DNA from: Metallyticus violacea
Taxonomy: Eukaryota; Arthropoda; Insecta; Mantodea; Metallyticidae
Length of the DNA: 64,000 nucleotides
NCBI GenBank assembly: GCA_030762175.1
Contig: CM060838.1
Location: 16,188,001 to 16,252,000, forward strand
Direction of reading: 5' to 3'
A program made the position numbers and the translations under genes. The notes beneath the pieces are model-generated. The model searched no databases and had not been told where the DNA came from. It was given only the letters and a program-made list of their open reading frames with translations. This document shows positions 39,401 to 51,300 of this stretch, in pieces; positions within the stretch are counted from its first letter, which is position 1; each line of letters opens with the position of its first letter.

Positions 39401-42400
39401 TCTGGGCGAAGGTCCTGCCATGACTCACGTCCATGAAAAGCTTCCAATTACTCAATATGGCAGAAGTTTCATACAGAGTGAAATTCAGATTAGTTACAGC
39501 CATGCTCTCTATCTGAATTCAAAACTGTTTTGCACAAACTGAGTTTTGCAAGCTCCAAAAATGATAAGTGTTCAACTTGTGGAGGATACTTGGACAAGAT
39601 TAAAAATTAGTCAAATCAAAAAATGAGCATCAAACAATGTATAGATTAGATTATGTTTCTATAATTTGACAATCATGGCATATAAATAGTTTCAACACCC
39701 AAATGACCTTTCACTTTTACAAGTATTTGGGTAGAATCAGAATCATCTTGTAGGGTGAATGAAGTACTGAGTGCTAGTATAATAAAGATTTTCCATTTCA
39801 ATAAAATATTAAATTAAAAGAATTAAAATAATAACTTCCCTTAACTAGAAAGAACTATAGCTATTCATTAATTATGAAGGTTATGTAAATATGCATAGAG
39901 CTAACTAAGTTTTTGAATACCTGCAGAACATATTTTGCTCATTGAGAAACCTGAAGTTCTATTTAAGAGATTCTGAAATTATACCTGATAGCGAAAGATG
40001 ATGCCTGCCTCTGCAAGAGCTCTTGCAAGTGCAACACCATGTTGGTAAGGTGTCGTCACATCAGCCAGGCCATGAAGCAGGTACATAGAGTGACTGGGCA
40101 CATTGCGGGCTCGCTGTGTGGCATCTGCCTCCACATAGCCCTTATAGTTTTCTCCAGGCACTCCCAGGATGCGCTCCGTGAATGCTGAATCTGTAGACAT
40201 TATGTAAGTATGCTTAATTTTGTTCTCTGTTCTATTTGCATTATATTGACTGTAGCAATCTTACCATGATCAAATAAATCAGATGCATAATATGAGTAAG
40301 AAGTGAGCAAAGAATTTTTGTAAACTTTGGTAGAAGTTACATAAAATAAAGGTATAGCAAATCCACTTGATGGAAGTGAAACTGTAATACTTTGAATGCC
40401 TTTCTCTCTCTCTGTATTTTCCATAGATTTTCTCTTAACTTTTAAGATAGAATGTTATTCCTGTGTATCTGTTTTAGACACTCATTCCTCCTTCCCTTGT
40501 GCAAATATATGCTAATGGGCATCCTGTACTAATGACGAACAGACAACCCTTTTGCAGTGGAATGGAACAACAGTACTTTTATTCAGTAATTCATCTGGCT
40601 TTCAAATGTAATTTTTCTAAACAAGAGAATAAATGTATATACCTCTTATGTGGAATTCCTGAGAACTGCCATTTACCTAGAGTTTGAAACCTTACTTCAA
40701 AGCACGCATGCGTGCATATATATTATTACAGATTGCTTTATGTTTTGTGGAGAAAAGTGAAAAAGCAGTGACTGTTCTGCTAATATAGCAGTGGTGAAAT
40801 ACAGCAGAAAGAAAATACTGCAAAAAAACATTCAAAGCAAAATATCAGACTATTTTAAGCAGAATTATTTCAAAAGTGTAGAGTACTAATAATGAAAATA
40901 AAGTATATCTTTAACTGTTCATATACGTATTAATTTAAATTTGAATGGGATTCCTGGAATTCATGGTTTATCCAAAAATTGCTTGTTGAAATGACCTCCA
41001 CTCCCATTTTTTTGCATAATGTACATATTCTTACACATTAAATACTTGGATAGCATAAATAGCTCCCATGTTTTTGCATAATATACATATTCTTACACAT
41101 TAAATAATTGGATAGCATAAATATTGTGTTAAGTGCACCACACATTTAGAGTAATATAGTAACTATTTGTATTAATAGATGGCAAAATTGAATCCTATTA
41201 ATATACAGGAGCAAACAAACTGCTCAAATCAGTTCATGCCTTTTGGCATAAAAATATAGATACAATAAATTGTCAGTAGAAGTTAACTTTTTTGTAACAA
41301 TATATTTAAGACTGATATAAAAGATATTCCATTTCTTAATACTACTATATGTGGGTTGAGTATTTTTAAAATGCATTGAAATAATAATGTTTGTGGAAAT
41401 TACATTTTTTATTTAAAAATAAACTATTAATTTATTTCTATTTCCATAAATAATTTTGACAGGTTCAGTAACATATATAAATTATGTATATAACATATTT
41501 CATAAGTCATAAATATTATGAAGAAATTAATCTTTCAAACATTTAACAGTTGTAGACTGGAGAAGGCTTCAGAGGAAAGAGAGAAAGGAGAAAAAGAACA
41601 TCTTGGCTAGATACTATGCAGCACACATTCTTCATGTATTTACTATCATACCCTTTATTTCAATGAAATAACAAGATGCGATGTTAATATATTGTTCCTG
41701 TAAGGGAGGTGCCACTTCAGTCGTTGCTCTACAGATGCTCCAGGTGTGAGCTCTGCGAACCCTGAGTATCTGTGGTACTTCTGATGTTACTAGAAGCAGC
41801 CGGGCCTGACTTATTCCAGCCCCTCCCATTGGGGAGTTGTCCGGATGGGTTGGATTCAGCATAGTAGTTTTCCCATTACTCACGGGTAAATGAGTACCTG
41901 CAGCAGCAGTGTGTCCCAGGGGAGTGCATATGGCATGTACCTTGGGGGCAGGTGATACCTGAATCACTGCTTGTCATGGGATGGATGGTGGCTACCTTAA
42001 TGCTGGGGTGACTTACCTCTTAAAAAATTGAACATGTCTGTGCTAGATGTGATCTATCCCCAAGTGAGAGTCTGGTAGCTAAGTTTGCTTAGAGTGTTTG
42101 GGCGAAGAGATCATCTATTAAGAAATTAGGTGTTGTCCTAAATGTAAAAAACCATGGATATACTTGTTACTGTGTTGTGCTATCAGTAGTACCAGTGGTT
42201 TTAGCACCTAACTGTCCAATGTATATGTTTATATTTAAAGAAAAATCACAAAAATCATATCCCAGTGTAAAACATTTAACTTGCAATCAACACCTAAAGA
42301 GATAGCCAATGACTATAGAAATTTAGAAGTTGTTGGGATGGATAAAAACCCAATTTTCATTGTAAAGAAGTGCTTTTCTGGTTTTTTAAAATTATGAAAT

Positions 42401-45298
42401 CAGTATACAACATTTAAAACATCATCTGCAAAATTCATTACTCATAAATATATTCATATAGCTTACTTATAAATTTCAGACTAATGAAAATCATTCAGCT
42501 TGACCCTTCTATTAAATGTCTAGAGTTATTATTTCTTTAAATTGTTAACTTAAATAGTACTGATAAACTTCTGATTAATGACTATGAGTAATCAAGTGAA
42601 GGAGGCATTATGGTCACCTACTTTCAAAGTTCTCCAATAATGAAATGAAATTTCATTCCATAATGTTAAAATATGGACTTCTCTGTCCTTGTGTAACTGA
42701 TATTAGTGCTAACTTTTATCTCTGCTCTTTTTTTCAACAATATAAACATCAGCTAATCAGCTAATTAAAATAAATTAAATAACTAAGACATATTAGTTCA
42801 TTAATATATATTGACAATGAGGATAAATTTATATCCAGTGCAGTAAGGTTATTTGAATTGTGGGCAACTGAGTGCAGTTGCTTACTGAGGAAGTGCAGCC
42901 ACCACAACTGGAAAAAAGGAAATATGAGTAGCTGCATGTAATGTAGGAGGTAATTTTATTAGTATTTATATTTTTACTGATAGCAGCATGATTATATTTA
43001 AAAATGATAATAATAAGCACTAACTTGTGTTATAAAAGTTGTTAAAAATTATGTGCTTACTGACAATACATTTTTGGCATCTGCCAAGTTATTTTTTTGT
43101 GAAATGCCTCACCACTTCTCTGTAAGAATTTAATTTCACATAATCATACACAAAATTCATTTTTAAGACTATATTTATGTAAATGATTAATTAATGTTGA
43201 AAAGTCAAAATACTTGGATGATATTTATTGGAAAATTGCTCACTATATATGTTAAATGCATCAGAGCATTTCTGCACATACTAAGGAGATAGAAAGTAGT
43301 TCAATTGGAAAAGCTCCTTTGAAATGTTATATTTTTATTCTGCACAATTTTTGTTGAATGCATATTTTGGAAGATATTGGACAAAATCATTATAGATAGA
43401 TCATATAAGATATTTCTGAAATAAAATGGAATAGGAATGGTTTAGATGTACAAATATTTAGTGATTATTGTTAGGGTAAACATATATAAAAGAACACATA
43501 CACATATAACAAAATATGCATGCACACACAAACATTTCTAAATTGCATTAAATATTTCTTACTTGGAATAAAACTAGTTAAGATCCATGATGTAATCTAA
43601 GAAGTAATGGCAGAAAATGATTATGATTACAATAGGGACCAAATATGTTTTAGATTATATGTACAAAATGACAATTGGCTACAAATATATTATTTGTATC
43701 CAAACTGATTTTCACCTTATATAGCATTTCAGAAATAACCTTGCATCACATGCATGCTAATAAGGAATATACAATTTATAAACAACATTTAATTGAATAT
43801 ACAATTTATTACATTGTCATGCCCTTCTTGAGAGTTTCCCAATCAAAAAATGTTTAATTTAACTTTATTTTACTTTATTTTATTTTAACTTTATTTATTA
43901 TTATTTAACTTTATCTATGTTTTTTTACTAAAATACTTACTGTAATAAAGCCAGTCTGCAATGGGTGACACAGCAATACCACATTTAAAGATATTCTGCT
44001 GAGATCCTAGTAGCATTGCTGTGACATAGCCTCCATAGCCCCAACCCCATACCCCAACTCTTGTCTCATCTAGGAACTTTAGGGTATCCAGCAGGTGCCT
44101 ATAAATCAGTAATTTGAAGGTACCTTAAGATATGGGCTTAATAAAAACTGATTTTTAAGTTACATCAGTTAAGAGTATCTCTTTACTTATTTGCAGCATG
44201 TATTAATACTGTAATTAATGTAATCAAATTTGCAATGAAGAAACAAAACTTTGGATCACTAAGAGCACTTACAGCACATGCACATTATAGCCAAAGTAAG
44301 AAAGTATATGGTGGAGAAACCAATTTCCATTGCTTGTTATACTGTACGCAAACAAAGTTATGGAGAGAACAGGCTTTGCAAAAAAAATATAATAAAAAAA
44401 AAAAAAAAAAAAGGAAAGAATTTAAATTATCTATCTTTTAGGTTTTAGGTATCTGCATGTTCAATGATTACTTAGTATTTTACAAACTCATAGTGAGAAA
44501 ACAAAACTTATTCAACTTATTTAATACTCAAGTTTTCAGAAATCCCTGATTCTCTGTTCAAGTCCAATTTTCATTTAAATCAGTTGAGCTCATTTTCCAA
44601 TGGATATCCCTGTTACCAATAAAAATAAATGTATAACTAAAAGAATGTGTGGGACTACAGCAGAGAGGAAAATGTGAAAATGCATGGTAGTGCAAAAAAG
44701 GTTGGGTTGCTTTCTATTTGCTGAACTGCTTTGAGGTGTACCATACTAAACCATCATGCAACCTGTAACAAAGTATGGGCAACACTACATTAATCATTAA
44801 TGACAAAGTAACGAAGGGGGCATTTGTGCATGGGACACTCTATCGACAATAGATAGCAGAAACAGTGCATGTAACACAAGAGAGAAACCACTTGAAAATC
44901 AACTGTTCACCCCAATAACAAATTTCATATTGCCGAGTGAATTATCAGAACCTTCCATAACTTTGACTTATATTTCTAAAAAATTATTTTACTTCTTCCT
45001 AGCTATCTACAATAGCTTTTTTTATTATACCTATTTATAACATTGGGTTACACAGTATGGCATAATTTCTTGCAGTAAGTGGATAGCATAATTACCTGAG
45101 TACAGTAACCTGATCTTGGACTTCAACACCACCCAGATGGCGGAAGAGAGCACGGGAACCTTGACCTCTGGAGCCCCGCACATCCAGCTTTACATACACC
45201 ACATCATTGTGGCTTGACATATATGTCCCCCAGTCTATTGAAAAGCGTTCACTCACTGCTTGACTTCCTGGCCGTCCATTACTGAAACATAGCAACAA

Positions 45299-45348
<50 letters not shown>

Positions 45349-48300
45349 TAATAAAACCATTACTGAATATATTATAGAAATTATTATACATTTGTCATCA
45401 GTTATTCCTGTAATACAATGTCAGGGTGATCTCCAGAAATTTGATCAATCATAATTATTGCTTTGGTAGTTTCCTGATTTTATATTGGTTACGATTATAA
45501 CTTTCAAAGAATTTCTTAGTGGGTTTTTATACTGTAGTTATTCTCTGGGACCAAAATTATGTTATCTTATGTTATCTTCTTTCAAAATGTTAAAGAATTT
45601 GTTGCCAGGTGATAAGTAAATTTCTGGAATGTTTCATCCCCTTATAAGTTGGAGAAGATGTTGGGTTCTTTGATGATTTTAATTCTTCTAAATTTGTTGT
45701 CAGTCCACCAAGCTAATCTAGCAGTAGCATTCATGCTTTCCATGCAATGAATCAGGTTCAATTCCAGATCGGATCAATTTTCTGACAGGTTTTTTTCAGG
45801 GGTTTTTCCCTCAGGTTTTAAGGTTAATGCATGGAAAACTTAGATCAGAAAATCCCCTGAGCTCATTTGGCCAGGAGCACACTGGTCTGAATGGATAGAG
45901 TGGAAATGAAGTTTTTGGGTATTGGTGAAAATTGTCCAACTATTGTGATGATTCTCCTTTCATCTCAACATCATAACTCTGTTTAATTGCCAGTGATTAT
46001 TCTATTTATAAAACTTGTATTCTCATTAATCAAACCCAAGAGGTCCTGGCTGATCATAGTACAGTTGTCTTTCTGTTCTTGTATCGACAACTGAGAACAA
46101 ATTTTGCTGCAACATGATGCATTCCAAGCTTTTATGTTAGGATTTCATCACATAATCCTACAGCAATGTTACTTTTTTTGGAAAATTTTGAACAGTCAGG
46201 CATAGATTTTTCATGGATGATTTCATAATTCTGACTTCATGAGCATCATTAGTTGACATTAATGGGTGTGCAGAATGTGGACCATCAACTATGAACTCCC
46301 AACCACTTTTAAATCATATATATCACTCATAGCACTGAGTAAGGCTTAAATTATCTCCATAAACTTTTTTCATCATTTTATGAGCCTTGGTATAGAATTT
46401 ACAAAATTTCATGTTAAAGTACAGCTCACAATAACCTGCCATCTCAGTAACTGTAAAACATTCAATACTGTACAATGAAAGTACTGAAATTTGACTGAAA
46501 TAAGATAACAATGTGTAACAAAGGGGAGGAATTTCACCCAGATCAGAGTTAATCAGTGCTACAAATCACTTTTTGCTTTGACACTTCTTGGGGCAGAATT
46601 TTGAAAGTTTGAATGTTTTTTAACAGACCTTGTTCAATAAAAAGATGCTATTTAATAAGCAATTTCACTGCATGCTTCTGTAATAATATTTATAATTACT
46701 GCTAAATTTTTCACATCATTTTTGACAGTTCACTTCAAAAATATTATTGATAATACAATTTTATATCTTGGGATCTGTAATACACTTTAATCTCAGATAT
46801 AGCTCAAATGTCCAGTTGTTCCTTTATTATCAAATCAGAAATGCTAATTCTTTGCACTGGATACATCCATACTTTTAGAGCATACTTTTATTGCTTTCTG
46901 AAATTATTTAATGATATAAAAGAATATTATATAAATACTTACACCTCAACAAGGACGGGGAAAGCAGCATCCCTGAGCTCCTCTCTCCAACTGGGAGGTA
47001 ATAAGAGCTGCACCTGAGCCCTTGAGCCCTGTGCCAAAGGTACCTCAAAGCTTCTCATGGTGGGAAGAGCTAGTTGCCTCAGCCGTGGAGTTCGGCTGGG
47101 CCTTGAGTTGTACAACACACGGAGCAGGCGATGGGTGCCAGCAGAATGAACACCAGCAAGAGGTAATCCAGGACCCTCACACTCCAGAACATAATAAGTC
47201 ATGCTCCCAGTCACATTACCTGGGCTAATAGAGGCCGTGAAGTGTGTACAGTTGGTGTACCAGAAACGGCTGCTCCAGAGAACTTCTCCTAAATCACATG
47301 TCACACACTGAGGCTCCAAACGTCGAGGATCATCTGCAGCTGGATCTCTTACCACATACAGGTGTCTTTGACCTGGTTTAGACTCCTGTGTGCCCAAATA
47401 GTACCTGAAAAAGTAATGTATAAAAATGTACTAAAAAGTTTATTTTAAAAGATAACAGAGCAAATTATAAAGCCTTTCTTACAAAGAAAAAAGCAAAATG
47501 TATACATTCACAAATTAAAGAAAATATGGATAGAAATACAAATAAGTTCCATAAATATAGATGAACCTATTACTTATTTTTTTTGGTCATGACCAATGTG
47601 TACCACTTCCATACAAATATTTATAAAAAAATTTAAAAGAAATAAATATAAAAAAAAAAGGTGACCAAAAAAGGAGTTGGTCAACAGTGATTGCTCCTGA
47701 AACATGTCCTAGTGTTATGTAAGTAAGTGACGCTAGTGTTTACATGTTGAATACATTAGTGTAGGATATAAAAAAAAGCATTGTAGAAATCCGTATAGAA
47801 ATGACAGGAATTAATTTTCTTTAGAAAATATAAAATTTTCACAACCATGGCAACACTATAACTATATTTCAGATCTTTAATAATTTTATTTATGAAAAAG
47901 AGTTACAAAATATTTTATTTTGCTGGCAATTTTTCTGATGTTCAATAAAACCATATTAAAATATCTTATATTGCTTATTTAATACCTATTAATAGTAGTT
48001 GTTGATCCAAAGTGCAGGATTTTGATCCATCAATTTTTCCCTGGCCAGCCAATATTATTTGTGTATAGCTGATGGGATAAAGTAACCTGCCTCCACATGG
48101 TGTCTCCTGAGTAATGCAAAATAGGCTACAACGTTGTGCAGAAATAGGCCAATATAATGCAAGAGAAAAGTGAAAACGGGGAAAAAAAAAAAAAAAAAAA
48201 ATAAAAAAATAAAAAAAAAAGTACTTTTTAGTACTTTAACTTGGAATGCTGGTGGATTCACCAAAAGTATAGCAAAAAAGCAACATTTAGATGAAATGAT

Positions 48301-51300
48301 TAGGAAATATGACGTAGATGTTTTTGGCATCTTAGAAGCAAACTGTACCGATGACGAATGGTGCAGTTTCTGAAAATGTGAAAAACTATAAAATCTTGCA
48401 ACATATTATGTATATGAGATACAGCCATGTTTTCTACCAAATATATGGGTATAACCTCTGAGTGCTATTGAATACTAATTCTACCATCTAACTTCACAGA
48501 TAGAGCAATTTAATGGTATGAAAAGAAGCCAAATTAAGTTTCAATGACATAATTATAGTAGCATCCAAGCCTAATGTTGTACCTTAAACTAAATCAAATC
48601 TGAGTTATATTTTGCTGCATTACTGAATGAAGGCATTATGCGATGATGACTCTGATTTACTATCCACCACTTTGAAATGAAGCAATGCAGATTGTAAACT
48701 TATAGTTTGGCTTGGTGTTTACCATTCTTGTTATATGCTATGAAGATAATGGGCAATTCTAGCCCTTAATTACCTCAGCTACTTTTTAATTCTTGAAATT
48801 AGCTTATCTACTGACTGCACAGGATTTACCATAAATTTTCACTAAATTGTTAAACTTTTCTAACAATCTATTTCTATTTCAATAATTGAATGATTATGAA
48901 TTAAAAAACAATTCAGAATTGCAGCATAAGTCTGGAAAAATATTTTGAACTCACACTAGATGATTGGTAGTGTCCCACGAGAGTATTTTTATGACCTCAT
49001 AACTTCCATGTGTTAGTACAGCAATGCGCTGCTGACTGGGAGTCACATGTTTAATATGAGTATAGTGATGATATGCTCCCTCGTTGATGCTGGCTAGACA
49101 TAAAAAGCTCTCACCATCCTGTGCATATATAGGATGGGGCTGCACTTCCAACCATGTGTCTTCTGAAGCTCTTTCGGCATGTGTCTGAAAATAAGTATTT
49201 TTAAAATAGTGATACAAAACAATATATATTGTATGAACATTGCCTTTTCAATTTTCTCTTATGGATAACACGAACTTTGATAAATGAATATTTTATTTTT
49301 AAATTAAACTCTATCCACATTTCTGCTAGATCTCTGTATGGAATATGTATCAAAGATATTCTAAAAATCATCTCTAAGTAGAGGTATTTTTACTCTAGTG
49401 CACATTAGGAATGCTATTATACAATTTAGCAAAGTTTTAAGACTTTAGAGAGATATAAACAGGACATTGCAAAAAATGCTGCAGTCTGTTTAATACTTTG
49501 GTAACATATTTCTTCCAGAAAATATTAGTACATTCTACTAAAGCTTTCTTTTAGAACCTAGACTTTATCTAAATATAGAATTAAATGGTAAGAATTTTTC
49601 AGTGAAATGTAACACAATTTTAAAATTTTGATAAGGAGTCATTCAAATTTCACTAATTTTACTTACTTGGACATGGTTGAAGGCTATTGCCTTCATTTTC
49701 AGAATTTTTTTTAATGGTGTTTAATGTCCATTTTTACTACTAAGACACCACGGCGGTGGCCACTGATGATACATAAAATGAAATAATAAATTGCGAAAGG
49801 AGATTTTTTTAAGGAAGGAAGCATTCCAGGCCTAAGTTTATACCTCCCCCGCATTTGCCATTTATGAGAACTGAGGAAAACCTAGAAAAAACCTCAGTCA
49901 GGGAGAATGGTCCTGTCCTGATGGGAATCAAACTCCAGACCTCCCACTCAAGAGTCTGCACCTCAACAACCTTGGCCACCTGTGGTGGTGTTTTCAGCAG
50001 GAATTTACTGTAAACTTGTGCATAAGTATGCAGATGTCTCTATGTAGATTAATGAATTTGGAGGAGGTAATTGTTATTTGGAAGATTATACTAAAACTAT
50101 GTTTTCTCTATTTTTATATGAATAAAGTCTTCCATTTGATAAATTTTACAGGTTTCTGGATAGTTTAAAGAAGTTTCAGTTCATCTGGAATTCATTCATT
50201 TCAGATCAGAAACGGTACACTATTGTTGATTTCTCAGCATGTACATATTTTACATTTCCTTGAAATGACTAATGTTTCTTTTGGTTTAACTTATGCCTTA
50301 TTTTTGCAGCTAATTTCATAAATTCTGGGAACTTTTGGTATGCCCATGGATGGAACATAGAAAATAACATTAAGAATAGCAACTATGATTTTAAACCAAA
50401 AAAATTTGCACTAATCAATAGCCTTACATTCAGATTAGAAATCTTCCTATAAGCAAGAATGAATACAAATGAGAATACTACTGATATGCTACACAATGGA
50501 TCTGATCAACAAAAAATTACAAACATTCAAAAGCAAAAAACAAATAAAGGGCATCACCACCCTGGAAAAATACAGAGATGAACATATCTAAAAGAAAATC
50601 ATAATATCATTTGACACACTAAAATTTAAACAAAAAATATATAAAGATTGCAATATGAATTTGGTTCTAGTAGACAAATACAGTTTAAAATAAAACCTCC
50701 TGAAAACCAGCATAATGAACAGAATCCCTCCCAGCAAACTGTAAGGTTTTTAACAGTAATCTTAGCACTTTCTATTAAAAATAAGAAATTTTGCACCATC
50801 ACTTTTTTATGGATGTCACCACATTTAATTCATAGCCTTCAGATAAATTTAACAGTTCTTTTTCCCCTGTTTTATGAATGTTTTCTTTAGGGTTGACTAT
50901 ATTTATAAAATGACTAAAATTGGTTGTTCTAAGAATTTATGTACTTCATTTTTTAATTTATTTAAGGTCTTAAATTTTTTAAGTAGTTAGTTTATTATAT
51001 AATTTTATGCCATTATGTTTAAAGGATTACTGAAATAGTTTGTTTTTTTTTCATATATTGTGTGAGTGTATATCTGCATTTATTGATAGGTAACCAAGGT
51101 TGCTATTTATATGAACTAATATATCTGTGATATATAGGATTGGTAGGTTCAGTATGCTCAGTTGCTTAAAATGTTCTCTGCAGCTTTCTCTATATGGGAT
51201 GTCCATTATAATTCATATTGTATTCTTTTTTAGTTTAAATATATTTATTTACTATTAAAATGATCAAACAAATAATCAAACATTTCTGTTTTACCATTTT

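Noticed and set aside
39979..40200. Independent small gene starting with Met
   Set aside because: The ATG overlaps the splice acceptor; the protein is an internal exon of the DPP10-like gene and continues phase-perfectly from exon 9.
45092..45391. 99-codon frame with a poly-Ile run as an independent protein
   Set aside because: The poly-Ile part is the translated TAA microsatellite upstream of the exon 8 acceptor; only the portion after the AG is coding.
47022..47228. 68-codon plus-strand frame
   Set aside because: Shadow of DPP10-like exon 7.
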